From: Chitinophaga sp. MM2321
GTDB taxonomy: Bacteria > Bacteroidota > Bacteroidia > Chitinophagales > Chitinophagaceae
Direction: 5' to 3'
Length of the DNA: 64,000 nucleotides
Assembly (NCBI RefSeq): GCF_964033635.1
Contig: NZ_OZ035533.1
Span: 2,232,001 to 2,296,000 of the forward strand
Positions 51,666-61,701 of this stretch are shown here, piece after piece. Every line of letters begins with the position of its first letter. The stretch's first letter is position 1. A program made the translations under genes and the position numbers. The notes under the pieces are model-generated. The model searched no databases, had not been told where the DNA came from, and saw only the letters and a program-made list of their open reading frames with translations.

Positions 51666-53075
51666 ATGAAGAATTGCATTTCCTTACGTTTTCTGGCGGT
51701 AACGTCAGCAGTCGTTTTTTTTGCCGCAAGCTGCACCAAAGATGTATTAGAACAAATCAAACCGTCTCCGTCTGTTCCAGACAAAGAAACACCAACGGCG
51801 CCTGTTAAGGGTACCGCGTATACCCTTGTTCCTGATGCGGAAGGAAGATTGATAATTGATGGATCAAAGTCCACTTACAAGGGAGGTGATGTGCTTTATC
51901 TGAAAGGTAATTTTTTAGCAGTAGCTGTTATGAACCTTAGCGGAACTGCGGGTAATCCGATTATTATTACCAACACCAATGGAGTGGTTACCAAAATCGG
52001 TAATCCTGGTTGGAACGGTGGTTCCTGGGCGGAAGCACTAAAGTTTGATAACTGTCACTACATTAAGGTTGGAGGAGAATCATCCAAAGCAAACTTCATT
52101 CTTGATTGCTCAACACAGCCGGCCAGAGATGCCTATTTTGACCTCGTATTAAGTAAACATACAGATAACTTTGAAATACAGAATATTACTATCCGCAATG
52201 GTGGTACTGGTATTTGGGCTAAAACAGATCCTGTAAAAGGAGATCCGAGTACGCATTATCCTAACTCTACTATGGATAATCTGTTGATTCATGATGTGTC
52301 TATCAGCGGTACCAACAATGAAGCCATGTATATAGGCCACACTGCAACTTATTGGGATCTGAATGCGAATACTTCCTACTACGGAGATCCTTCCGGATTT
52401 GCAGCCAGTGGCAATTATGTGCAGCCAATCAAATGGCACAATGTTAAAATCTATAACAATGATGTGTCTAATGGAGGAGCAGATGGCATACAGACTGCAG
52501 CTATTGACCAGCTGGAAATATATAATAATAGTGTTACTAACTGGGGACAGCAACATAACACTTCGCATAATGGTGGTATACTGATTGGTGGGCGTACTAC
52601 CAACACAAATACGCACGACAATTATGTGCATGACGGATGGGGAGAGTTGTTGCAGTTCTACGGCTCCGGTGAAAATGGAGCTACACATATTATCAGCAAC
52701 AATCTTTTTAGAGATAACGAGAGTGGTGGTAATGATGGTGTAAGCCTGAGAGGTGCTAATAAAGCAGTGGTGCAGGTACTCAATAATACCATTGTGAGAA
52801 CTGGTGGTGCATCTTTACGTATTAACGGTGAAAAGGGAATGACTGCCCCGCTGATTGTTAGTGGTAACGCATTTATTCAGCCTCGTATGAGTGGAGGTGT
52901 TATAGCGCCAAATGCATACATTTATACTGAAAATGGCGGATCCGCTACTCTGGGAACAGGTGATAAAGCCAATACTACCTTTGCTACAGTATCAGCCGCC
53001 GGCGTAGATGGGAATAATTTTTATCAGCCTTTATCCGGTTCTGCTTTGGGTAATAGTGGTTATAGGAAGAAATAA
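51666..53075 (+). CDS. Right-handed beta-helix surface lipoprotein
   Basis: A 469-residue protein. The signal peptide MKNCISLRFLAVTSAVVFFAASC ends at a lipobox, followed by a Pro/Thr linker. The body is a parallel beta-helix: repeated Asn-rich rungs (IKVGGESSKANFIL, FEIQNITIRNGGTGIWA, LLIHDVSISGTNNEAMYIG, LEIYNNSVTNWG, THDNYVHDGW, HIISNNLFRDNESGG, VQVLNNTIVRTGG). Such proteins include polysaccharide lyases, epimerases and adhesins. The early segment GGDVLYLKGNF is common to lyase-like lipoproteins, but no catalytic Lys/Arg/Asp set could be identified. Surface attachment is likely and the substrate is unknown. It is convergent with the GMC oxidoreductase across a shared terminator. Confidence 0.87.
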   Translation: MKNCISLRFLAVTSAVVFFAASCTKDVLEQIKPSPSVPDKETPTAPVKGTAYTLVPDAEGRLIIDGSKSTYKGGDVLYLKGNFLAVAVMNLSGTAGNPIIITNTNGVVTKIGNPGWNGGSWAEALKFDNCHYIKVGGESSKANFILDCSTQPARDAYFDLVLSKHTDNFEIQNITIRNGGTGIWAKTDPVKGDPSTHYPNSTMDNLLIHDVSISGTNNEAMYIGHTATYWDLNANTSYYGDPSGFAASGNYVQPIKWHNVKIYNNDVSNGGADGIQTAAIDQLEIYNNSVTNWGQQHNTSHNGGILIGGRTTNTNTHDNYVHDGWGELLQFYGSGENGATHIISNNLFRDNESGGNDGVSLRGANKAVVQVLNNTIVRTGGASLRINGEKGMTAPLIVSGNAFIQPRMSGGVIAPNAYIYTENGGSATLGTGDKANTTFATVSAAGVDGNNFYQPLSGSALGNSGYRKK

Positions 53076-53103
53076 TTGTGCAGTAATGTAGTTATCTATA
53101 AAG

Positions 53104-53136
53104 AAAAAAGCAGGTCCGGGTGGACCTGCTTTTTTT
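53104..53136. terminator. Bidirectional terminator
   Basis: The 14-bp arms AAAAAAGCAGGTCC and GGACCTGCTTTTTT with a 4-nt loop. The A-tract on one side and T-tract on the other suit both convergent genes, and the end overlaps the GMC stop codon at 53135-53137. Confidence 0.88.
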
Positions 53137-54832
53137 ATAAGTTATTTTGTTTCAACTGCTGCACCGCATAATTGCAGGCCCTGGCTGTTAGCGCCATGTA
53201 GGTAAGCGAAGGGTTTTGTGTAGCAGAGGAGGTCATTGCGCTGCCGTCTGTAATAAAGACATTACTTACTTCATGCAATTGGTTCCAGTTATTTAATACC
53301 GATGTTGTGGGATCATGGCCCATTCTTGCGGTACCCATTTCATGAACACATTCGCCTCCGATATAATTGTAGTCGAAGCCGGCTACATTTACAAAACCAC
53401 TTTTTTCCAGCATTTCCATGGCACTGTTACGCATGTCCTTGCGCATGGCATTTTCGTTATCCTTTATTTTAAAATTTACTTTTACCAGCGGTTGCCCCCA
53501 TTTGTCTTTATGGGTTTTGTCCAGCGTGATCCTGTTGTCTTCATAAGGGAGTACTTCACCCCAGCCCCCCAACCACATCACCCATTTACCTGGGGCTGTC
53601 AGCTCCTTTTTAAACGTATCACCATAGCCGTCCAGTTTGAAATTATCCATCCAGGCTTCGCGTTCAGCATATCCCTGGTAGCCAAATCCTCTTATATAGT
53701 CATTTCTTTGGGTTGCAGCATTGAGATTCCGGAAGCGGGGAATATAAATACCGGCAGGTCTGCGGCCGGTATAATATTTATCCTGTAAGGCGGGATACTC
53801 ACCCATACCGCCCACTTTGAAATGATGATCCATCAGATTGCGGCCAACAAGATCACTGGAATTGCCTAAACCGTTTGGAAAGGCATCCGATACAGAATTG
53901 AGCAGGATAGCGGCGGAAGCAATAGTTGATGCATTCAGGAAAATGATCTTTGCATAAAATTCCATTGACTCCATTGTTTCCGTATCAATAATACGTACTC
54001 CGGTAGCTTTCTTAGTTTCTTTATTATACATCACTTCAGTTACAGTACTGAAAGGGCGTAGGGTCAGATTACCCGTGGACATTGCTGCGGGGAGTGTAGC
54101 ACTGTTTGTGCTGAAATAACCACTGTAAGGGCATCCACGATGGCAAAGGTTACGGGCCTGACAGGGGCCTCTTTCTTTCCAGCCGCGGGTAAGGTTCGCC
54201 ACACGGGCAATAGTAACCAGGCGGTCTTTATATTCGCGGCTTACAGCTTCCCTAAAGGTAAGTTCCAGACAGTTCATTTCAAATGGGGGAAGAAATTGTC
54301 CGTCGGGCAAATGAGGGAGTCCTTCTGCCTGTCCACTGATGCCGGCAAAACTCTCTACATAGTCGTACCATGGCGCCAGATCTGCATACCGGATAGGCCA
54401 GTCTACTCCATGTCCATCTTTTTTATTGGCTTCGAAATCCAGGTCACTGAGGCGGTAACACTGTCTGCCCCATGTCAGGGACCTTCCACCTACCTGGTAA
54501 CCACGAATCCAGCTGAAAGGAGTTTCCTGGATGTAAGGATGTTCCTTATCGCGAACAAAAAAGTGTTTGCTGCTTTCATCATAAGCGGCACTTTGAATAG
54601 GATCCTCCGCTTTATCTCTTTCAGGGTTGTTGAGTCGGTGTTCAAATTCCCATGGATTTTTCATCGCTGTGGGATAGTCTTTTACGTGTTCTACATTTCT
54701 GCCCCTTTCTAACAACAAGGTCTTTAAACCTTTTTCACACAGTTCTTTGGCAGCCCAGCCTCCACTGATTCCCGAGCCTATTACAATGGCATCATATGTA
54801 TTTTGAGAAGTAGCTTTTAAGTTCAGGTTCAC
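53135..54832 (-). CDS. GMC-family FAD-dependent oxidoreductase
   Basis: A 565-residue oxidoreductase. The FAD-binding GxGxxG is in AIVIGSGISGGWAAKELCEKGLKTLLLERG, the second FAD region is GGRSLTWGRQCYRLSDLDFEANK, and the C-terminal GMC block is GECVHEMGTARMGHDP followed by NVFITDGSAMTSSATQNPSLTYMALTARACNYAV. A Cys-rich segment GPCQARNLCHRGCPYSGY lies mid-protein, as in gluconate/glucoside dehydrogenase-type GMC subunits. Those enzymes usually work with a small subunit 3 and a cytochrome, neither of which is adjacent here. No signal peptide is evident; export of such subunits typically relies on a Tat-bearing partner. A sugar or polyol substrate is likely. Confidence 0.93.
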   Translation of the reverse strand: MNLNLKATSQNTYDAIVIGSGISGGWAAKELCEKGLKTLLLERGRNVEHVKDYPTAMKNPWEFEHRLNNPERDKAEDPIQSAAYDESSKHFFVRDKEHPYIQETPFSWIRGYQVGGRSLTWGRQCYRLSDLDFEANKKDGHGVDWPIRYADLAPWYDYVESFAGISGQAEGLPHLPDGQFLPPFEMNCLELTFREAVSREYKDRLVTIARVANLTRGWKERGPCQARNLCHRGCPYSGYFSTNSATLPAAMSTGNLTLRPFSTVTEVMYNKETKKATGVRIIDTETMESMEFYAKIIFLNASTIASAAILLNSVSDAFPNGLGNSSDLVGRNLMDHHFKVGGMGEYPALQDKYYTGRRPAGIYIPRFRNLNAATQRNDYIRGFGYQGYAEREAWMDNFKLDGYGDTFKKELTAPGKWVMWLGGWGEVLPYEDNRITLDKTHKDKWGQPLVKVNFKIKDNENAMRKDMRNSAMEMLEKSGFVNVAGFDYNYIGGECVHEMGTARMGHDPTTSVLNNWNQLHEVSNVFITDGSAMTSSATQNPSLTYMALTARACNYAVQQLKQNNL

Positions 54833-54875
54833 GGGTGAAATGCATCTTTGAGTTAAACAAAAGTATCTATAAAAT

Positions 54876-54910
54876 CTGAAAACTCCGGTTATTATAACCG
54901 GAGTTTTCAG
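54876..54910 (-). terminator. Hairpin downstream of the giant secreted protein gene
   Basis: The 17-bp perfect arms CTGAAAACTCCGGTTAT and ATAACCGGAGTTTTCAG around a single base, 27 bp past the stop codon on the minus strand. The tail has only short T-runs. Confidence 0.75.
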
Positions 54911-54936
54911 ACATGCATATTTTATGTGTATGATAT

Positions 54937-57900
54937 TTAATTCCTGATCAGTTTGATTGTTTTAACCATTTTATCATTTGCCATTATCTGAAGGAAGTAT
55001 ACGCCCTTGATTAAGTTCGGACCGAAGTCCAGTCTTTCATTAGAAGCACCTCCGCCAGTGTTACCCAAAACCTTTGCAAATAACAGCCGACCTTGTGTAT
55101 CAAACAGTTTGACAATCATCTTCGCATTCTTAGGTGTTTCGTCCAATGATAAATACACGAATGATTGGAATGGATTTGGGTAAGCATTGATAACCGGTTC
55201 TTTTATCATCAACTGTGTATTAACCGGAACCAGTGTGTTGCCAGACATATTAAGAGCTCCACCCGAAATTCTCTGCAACAATGTGTTACCGCCACTTGTG
55301 CCTGGGTCAACACCATAACTGCTGATCACCAGAGAGTTTATGTAACCGTATTGCGCCTGCGGACCTGTAGTCATGCTAATGAGTACGTAGCCATCCTGAT
55401 CCGGTCTGATATTATCCAACTGAACAGTTTGAGTACTGTTATTTGAACTGTTTAAAGATACACTTTGACCGTTGACAGTATATATCGTTGTGCGGTCACC
55501 GGCACCGTCCCTGCTTCCCAGGAAAGTAAATGTATATGCCTGTGATTGATTGAGCCCTTCTACTCTCATCGTTGCCAGGCCATTACCATCGATCCACCAG
55601 GAACTTCTTAAAACGTTGTCTGGATAGATGCCGGAGTTATTACCGGTAATCACACCAAACGGATTATCGCCACTGAAGTTTTTAACAACACTTAAAGCGA
55701 GGCCTGAGTTGTCACCCTGTTCTGTTAACAGGTTACTGAAACGGGCACCTTCCATCGGAGCTGCGTTGGTATTGTTCCATGGTGAACCTGCCGGGTTATC
55801 ACGATTGATATTCACATATACGGAGTAGGCGTAAGTATATCCACTGGCTACATTACTGTAATCAGAAAACAGTGTATTATCTACGACTCTTACTTTATAG
55901 AAATAACCGGTATTTTCTGAGAGGCCGTTATCCAAGTAGCTGGTAGTATGAGCAGGGAGAGTAGTGATTAATGAATAAGCGCCATCTACTGTTGCTGATC
56001 TCCATACCTGCATAGCTGTTCCGGTTGTTGCATTATCCTGCCAGTTGAGTGCTATACTGTTGCGTGATTTACCCAGTGCTTTCAGATTAGATGGTGCCAG
56101 TGGCAAACCATTATCTGCATAGGACTGTATTACCAGTGCGCCGATATATCCATATGATGAGCCTGTGCCACGTTTGAAGCTAAACTCTATCATACCGGTT
56201 GCATCAGGAGATAGACCGTTGATCTGAACAGTATTGCTTGTATTGGAGGCTGCATTCAATGTTACTGTTTGCGCACCTACTGTATAATCTGTGTTTCTGT
56301 TGTCAGCAACGCTTCCACGACTGGCAAAGAATATCAGGTTGTACTTATTTCCTGCTGGTAAACCGGTTATTCTTATACGTTTGGTATTTGCTGAAGATTC
56401 AAAATAAGCGGTTTGCATAACACTATCCGGGAAGACACCGCTATTGTTACCAGTTGTTGCACCTACTGCGTTGGCGCCTTCAATGGCATCAACCAGTGTA
56501 AGAGTTATACCTGTAGCAACACCATCCCCATTCTTTATATTGCTGATGGATTTGCCTGCTTGTGGGAAGGTATTGAAACTGTTCCATGGCGCACCTACCG
56601 GGTTCACTTCATTGAAGTTCACGTATATACTAGCCAGTGATTTAGTTGTAACAGTGATTGAGAAGGTCCGTATTGCTGTTCCTCCTTTGTTATCTGTTGC
56701 AGTAATACTTACATTATTATAAACACCCACATTGCTGCTGGTAGGTTTAACAGACAGGACACCATTGCCGTTGCCATTATCAGTAAACGTTGCGAAGGAT
56801 GGTAATCCCGTTGCAGAAAGCGTAATGATAGTTCCTACATCGCCGGTAGCACTTACGGTAACATTGGTGGTGTCGCCTGTTTTTGCAGTTATATTGCTGA
56901 TAGGAGCAAGTACTGGCGGAATGTTGGCGGTTTGTACACTGGCAGTATCACTGAAAGCAGAAGAACCATAACTGTTGATTGCTCTTACTTTGTAATAATA
57001 CCTCGTGCTGCCATGAACGGTGCTATCGTTGTATGTGGTTGCGTTAGCATTGGTCGGAGCAGGATTCAGCAGTGTAAATGGTCCTGCCGGATCTGTAGCC
57101 CGATGTACTTCGTAGCCCGTTTCATTATATGCTGCATCAGACCAGTTTACTTTTACAGCTCCGGTTATTAATTGTGCAGCTATGTTTTTGGGTGCTGCCG
57201 GTGCTGCGTGATCATCATATGCGGCTTCAATAATCATCGCATTCAGATAAGCAAAGGATGATCCTGTACCGTTGATAATATCCAGTAATACAGCGCCAGT
57301 ACTATCCGGTACTATATTTTTGATCGTAACTGTATTAGTGGTGTTGTTGGCTGCGTTCAGCGAAACACTTGTTCCGTTGATAGAATATAGCGTGGTGCGG
57401 TTATCGCTTACTCCGCCACGACTACCAAAGAACGTGATGTTATAAGTGAAATTAGGGCCAAGTGTTAAACCTGATAATTGTAAGGTTTGTTTTGCACCTG
57501 CTCCGCTCCACCATGCTGATATTATTACCTTATCTGGATAGATGCCTGTATTGTTGTTGGTGGTAGCGCCTGAATTATTGGTACCATTATTCTGATTCTG
57601 CCATGGTGTAATCACCTTCATTGAGATACTGGTAGCAGTATTTGTAGAGTCTTTCAGGTTAGCATATACATCATTCTGAACAGGAGGTTTGTTTACGTTA
57701 TTCCAGTAGCCAGTTGCTGCATTCGTACCATCATTGAAGTTGATGAATACTACTTTGCCTGGATTGGTAGCTGTAACTGAGATGGTAAACGATTTGACAT
57801 CAACACCACCTTTACCGTCATTTATGGTAACTGTTACAGGATAAAGCCCGCCATCAGAATAGCCAGGATTCAACTGGATCTGCGCATTATTACCGGTTGC

Positions 57901-60900
57901 TGTGAAGGTAGCGAAAGCTGGTAATCCCGTGTTAGACCAGGTCAATACATCAGTAAGATTATTATCTGTTGCGGTAAGATTTACCTGTGATGCACTACCT
58001 GTGCTGGTAGTAACATTTGATATCGGATTTAAAACCGGTGGATAGTTGTCATTTATTGTTAAGGTAAATGATTTAGTTGCTATGCCGCCATGCTGGTCAG
58101 TTACTTTCACCTGTATATTGCTGTATATTCCCTGATCTGCGAGAGTAGGGTTGAAAGTAAGGCTGCCGGTACCATTGCCATTGTCTGCCAATACACCAAA
58201 TGCGGGGAGATTGATAGCAGTCAGAGTCAGGGTTTCGTTATCCGGATCTGTAGCAATTACAGGTATCACCAATTGCGTACCATAACGCATGCCTTTATCA
58301 GATAGGTTCTGGAGTACAGGAACTGTATTGACTGTAATAATACTCAGTTCATTGCTGTATGCAGATGTTCCTGTTCCGTTCTTCGCTCTTACTTTGTAGT
58401 AATAGCTGGTATTGGCTATAATGGAAGTATCGGAATATACAGCAGTAGTACTGTCACTTGATGTTTTGGTGGTCAGTAAGAGGTAACTGGTATTATTGCT
58501 CATTGAGCGGTATATTTCAAAGCCGGTTTCATTATTGGAATTATCATTCCATTTCAGATTAACCCGTGAAGTAACCGCAGTACCAGTAAGTACAGTTGGT
58601 GCAGCTGGTAATGGTGGTAATGCCAGTGTGGTAGCTTTAACGTTCACATTTTCAAAAGCACTGGCTGGTATATTCTGTTTGGGAATAGCCGGGGTGCGTT
58701 GATAACTTGCTGTCAATGCCTGTCCACCACCTTGCTGGAAGTAGGTCACATAAATCTGATGACGTCCTGCAGTGAGGGTAACAACACCGGATCTTTCGGT
58801 GGTACCTTGCAGGAAGTTATTATTAACGATTGTATGTGCATTGTCAAATCCATCAATATACAGTTTACTGCCATCATCGGAGGAAGTATAGAAGGTATAT
58901 TGACCTGTGGTTGGAATGTTAATGTATCCGGAGAACTTCAACGCATAATTTACATCACGTTGACGGATGTCCAGATTCACATTGGGTGTAATACCACTTT
59001 TTACCGGTGTAAGCGTATTGAAATCAGGTAATGTGGTATAAGAAGCTTCATAATAATCGTAGCGTAATCCACTGATATCGCTAAGGCTTACACCAGAGTT
59101 ACCATATTTATTGATGGCTTTTACTTGGTAGTAGTAAGTTGTTTGCGCCGTCAGCAGACTATCAGCGTAAGTTGTAGCATTTGCTGCAGTAGTGGCTACA
59201 ATATTGTAAGGACCCGCTTGTGCAGCTGCACGGTATATTTCAAAACCAGTTTCATTATTGCTGTTATCGTTCCATGTAAGATTTATCTTATTGTAAGATA
59301 CAGCAGTGGCTTTGGTATTAGAAGGTGCTACGGGAACGGCTGGCAACGTAAGTGTATCTGCAAAGAAGGATGCAGGGATTTCCTGCCGGGTGGTAACACC
59401 GTTGGCCGTATTTTTCCAAAATATTTGCATTGTTTGCCCACCACCTTGCTGGAAGAAACTGATGCTGATCGGATAAGAACCTTTGGTAAGATTGATTGTT
59501 CCTTCTCTGTATTGTGTTCCGTGTAAGCCGTCATTATTCACCAGTGCAGTAGCTGTTGGGCTATAGTTGCCAATGTATAGCTTACTGCCATCATCTGAAT
59601 AGGTTTCGAATGTATAATTACCTGTAACGGGTATGTTGATATACCCCTGCCAGAGAATGGCATAGTTGGTTTCCTGTGTTCTTACAGAAAGATCAACGGT
59701 TGGGGTAGTACCCGTTTTGTCTGGTGTCAGTGTTGTGAAATCAGGCAAGGTATTGAAAGCACCTAAATAATATTTATAGTTCAGACCTTTAGAGATGGCA
59801 GCTGCACTGGCCTGGTTGCTGGCAGGTGAAACATTGCCGGCTGCATCCCTGGCTTTTATAATAAAGGTATAAATCTGCCTGTTTGTTAGACCATATGCCG
59901 TAAAGGAGGTTTGATCTCCATTGATAGTATAGGATTTAACACCGTTAATATATATGTCGTATTTATCTACTGCAACATCATCTGTAGATGCAACCCAGGA
60001 AAGGGTTACAGAAGTACGGGTAGTGCCTGTCGCTGTTACATTTCCAGGAGCAATAGGAGGGGTGCTGTCATATTGTGTGGTAGCATTGGCTTCATTGCTT
60101 ACAGCCGCTGCACCGCTATTGTTGACAGCGCGTACAATATAAAAATATTGGGTATTGGGATTCAGACCATGGTCTTCATAGGTGAGCACATTTGCATTTA
60201 CCAGGGCTATTAACGTATACGGCCCACCGGCTGTGGCAGCACGGTACACTTCAAAACCTGTTTCACTATAGGTCTGGCTCACATTCTTGTTCCAATTTAA
60301 GGTAACACCCGTTTTGGAAGTACCGCTTGCTACGAGGCTATTTGCGGGGGCAGGTGCCTGACTTCCATTGGCAGGAATGACAGTAAACGGCGCAGAAAAG
60401 CTGCTAGAGCAGCCATACAACTCTGTTACTTTTATTACATAATTACCAGCCTGACGAACAGCCAAAGTATTCTGAGTGCCGAGTGTAATACTGGTATCTG
60501 CTGCATTTTTCCATACATAGGAAGTGTAGCCTGTTGGTACCTGTAATACTACGCTGTCTTTCCCATCCGGAGCGGGGATCACTTTACTCATCAACCCAGA
60601 AATCTGGATATTGGGACTTACTGTAGGTGCTTTTATTTTGATCTGTACTGGTATGGGTGACCACTGGCTCCAGAGGCTACCACTTTTTACCCGGGCATCA
60701 TAAGTACCTAAGCTAGTTACCGTAAGGGTGTTGGAAGTGGCACCGGAAATGAGTGCGCCATCTTTACGCCATTCATAACCGTCGAAACCGGCGGTGAGTC
60801 CAAGCGTTACGTTAATTAGATCTCCTGTACAGAACTCTGTTCTGCCAAAGAGAGGCCAAGGATTCGCTTTATTTGCCCGGCTCATGAAAGGGAAGTAATC

Positions 60901-61701
60901 TGCCTCATTCCAGGCGAGATCCCACACGCCATGACCCTGGCCTGCATATACTGTCAGTTTCATATTACCACCAACAGCCTGCGCGCTAGCATACAGATCC
61001 TGTGCAATGTTGGCAGTCGGATTTGGATCTATTGCACCCTGGAACTGCCAGAGGGGTGTATATTTAAAGATATCGAGACTGTTTTTTAATGAGCCGTTAG
61101 CTGCACTGATGGGGGTAAAACCAGCAATGAGTTTAGGCGCCCGCAGGGTGAACTCCCAAGTGGAGGTACCACCTGCAGAAAGTCCTTCTACCATAATGCG
61201 GAATGGATCCACATTGATCTGTGGAACAAAGAAATTATTGATCAGTTCAGTTATAATATCATATTGGGCAGCGCCAAAATAGCCGGATTGGCTTTGAGGA
61301 TAAAAGAGGAAGCCATCGAAACTTCCGTCATCCACTTTGTTTTTATGGATTTCCCCACCATGTAGGAGCTGATACTCATTATCGTAAATAGTTCCTAGTT
61401 CTCCCAAACCATGAAAGAACATGATCAGCGGATACTTCTTTGTATCAGCAGGGTTGTAGTTTTTGGGAAACTTTAACCGGAATGCCAAACCTTTGTAGAT
61501 ATAGCATTTGTAGGAAGTACTTACCCATCCTACACGGTTTGTTTTCACCCATTTTCCAATGCTGCCCCAGGCTGGTTGAGTTGGGGGAGAGGCCGGATTG
61601 TAAACAACAATAGGATCGTTGGGATCTAATACGGTTTGTGCAGTAGCAAATTTCATCCCGAATAGGAGAATGAAAAATAGTAGGTGGTAAAGTTTTTTCA
61701 T
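54937..61701 (-). CDS. Giant secreted multidomain esterase-like protein with PA14, FN3 and T9SS sorting domains
   Basis: A 2254-residue exported protein. Residues 1-22 are a signal peptide. Residues 55-280 are an alpha/beta hydrolase of the PHB-depolymerase/feruloyl-esterase type: FFHGLGE oxyanion region, nucleophile Ser175 in EGLSAGG, candidate Asp225 and His257 in GQGHG. Then come Ig-like segments (290-440), FN3 domains (about 450, 548, 790, 1032, 1500 and 1866), two PA14 lectin-like domains (640-782 and 875-1020) with the paired YTF...SDDGSKLYI motif, and cadherin-like Ig domains (1127-1311, 1595-1686). Three copies of a 170-residue module sit at 1316-1493, 1690-1862 and 1960-2130 (shared: VNFN, TGNNSG(I/V)(Y/F)PD, F(F/L)(G/A)SR, GY(I/L)xAL(V/I)I). 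Residues 2165-2254 are a Por secretion C-terminal domain (AYPNPFQSFVYLSL, GVYFLQI). It is probably surface-bound and acts on ester-decorated polysaccharide. Confidence 0.93.
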   Translation of the reverse strand: MKKLYHLLFFILLFGMKFATAQTVLDPNDPIVVYNPASPPTQPAWGSIGKWVKTNRVGWVSTSYKCYIYKGLAFRLKFPKNYNPADTKKYPLIMFFHGLGELGTIYDNEYQLLHGGEIHKNKVDDGSFDGFLFYPQSQSGYFGAAQYDIITELINNFFVPQINVDPFRIMVEGLSAGGTSTWEFTLRAPKLIAGFTPISAANGSLKNSLDIFKYTPLWQFQGAIDPNPTANIAQDLYASAQAVGGNMKLTVYAGQGHGVWDLAWNEADYFPFMSRANKANPWPLFGRTEFCTGDLINVTLGLTAGFDGYEWRKDGALISGATSNTLTVTSLGTYDARVKSGSLWSQWSPIPVQIKIKAPTVSPNIQISGLMSKVIPAPDGKDSVVLQVPTGYTSYVWKNAADTSITLGTQNTLAVRQAGNYVIKVTELYGCSSSFSAPFTVIPANGSQAPAPANSLVASGTSKTGVTLNWNKNVSQTYSETGFEVYRAATAGGPYTLIALVNANVLTYEDHGLNPNTQYFYIVRAVNNSGAAAVSNEANATTQYDSTPPIAPGNVTATGTTRTSVTLSWVASTDDVAVDKYDIYINGVKSYTINGDQTSFTAYGLTNRQIYTFIIKARDAAGNVSPASNQASAAAISKGLNYKYYLGAFNTLPDFTTLTPDKTGTTPTVDLSVRTQETNYAILWQGYINIPVTGNYTFETYSDDGSKLYIGNYSPTATALVNNDGLHGTQYREGTINLTKGSYPISISFFQQGGGQTMQIFWKNTANGVTTRQEIPASFFADTLTLPAVPVAPSNTKATAVSYNKINLTWNDNSNNETGFEIYRAAAQAGPYNIVATTAANATTYADSLLTAQTTYYYQVKAINKYGNSGVSLSDISGLRYDYYEASYTTLPDFNTLTPVKSGITPNVNLDIRQRDVNYALKFSGYINIPTTGQYTFYTSSDDGSKLYIDGFDNAHTIVNNNFLQGTTERSGVVTLTAGRHQIYVTYFQQGGGQALTASYQRTPAIPKQNIPASAFENVNVKATTLALPPLPAAPTVLTGTAVTSRVNLKWNDNSNNETGFEIYRSMSNNTSYLLLTTKTSSDSTTAVYSDTSIIANTSYYYKVRAKNGTGTSAYSNELSIITVNTVPVLQNLSDKGMRYGTQLVIPVIATDPDNETLTLTAINLPAFGVLADNGNGTGSLTFNPTLADQGIYSNIQVKVTDQHGGIATKSFTLTINDNYPPVLNPISNVTTSTGSASQVNLTATDNNLTDVLTWSNTGLPAFATFTATGNNAQIQLNPGYSDGGLYPVTVTINDGKGGVDVKSFTISVTATNPGKVVFINFNDGTNAATGYWNNVNKPPVQNDVYANLKDSTNTATSISMKVITPWQNQNNGTNNSGATTNNNTGIYPDKVIISAWWSGAGAKQTLQLSGLTLGPNFTYNITFFGSRGGVSDNRTTLYSINGTSVSLNAANNTTNTVTIKNIVPDSTGAVLLDIINGTGSSFAYLNAMIIEAAYDDHAAPAAPKNIAAQLITGAVKVNWSDAAYNETGYEVHRATDPAGPFTLLNPAPTNANATTYNDSTVHGSTRYYYKVRAINSYGSSAFSDTASVQTANIPPVLAPISNITAKTGDTTNVTVSATGDVGTIITLSATGLPSFATFTDNGNGNGVLSVKPTSSNVGVYNNVSITATDNKGGTAIRTFSITVTTKSLASIYVNFNEVNPVGAPWNSFNTFPQAGKSISNIKNGDGVATGITLTLVDAIEGANAVGATTGNNSGVFPDSVMQTAYFESSANTKRIRITGLPAGNKYNLIFFASRGSVADNRNTDYTVGAQTVTLNAASNTSNTVQINGLSPDATGMIEFSFKRGTGSSYGYIGALVIQSYADNGLPLAPSNLKALGKSRNSIALNWQDNATTGTAMQVWRSATVDGAYSLITTLPAHTTSYLDNGLSENTGYFYKVRVVDNTLFSDYSNVASGYTYAYSVYVNINRDNPAGSPWNNTNAAPMEGARFSNLLTEQGDNSGLALSVVKNFSGDNPFGVITGNNSGIYPDNVLRSSWWIDGNGLATMRVEGLNQSQAYTFTFLGSRDGAGDRTTIYTVNGQSVSLNSSNNSTQTVQLDNIRPDQDGYVLISMTTGPQAQYGYINSLVISSYGVDPGTSGGNTLLQRISGGALNMSGNTLVPVNTQLMIKEPVINAYPNPFQSFVYLSLDETPKNAKMIVKLFDTQGRLLFAKVLGNTGGGASNERLDFGPNLIKGVYFLQIMANDKMVKTIKLIRN

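Noticed and set aside
59125..59526. Plus-strand frames of 90-133 codons inside the giant gene
   Set aside because: They are antisense shadows of the continuous 2254-codon frame, which has recognisable domains throughout.
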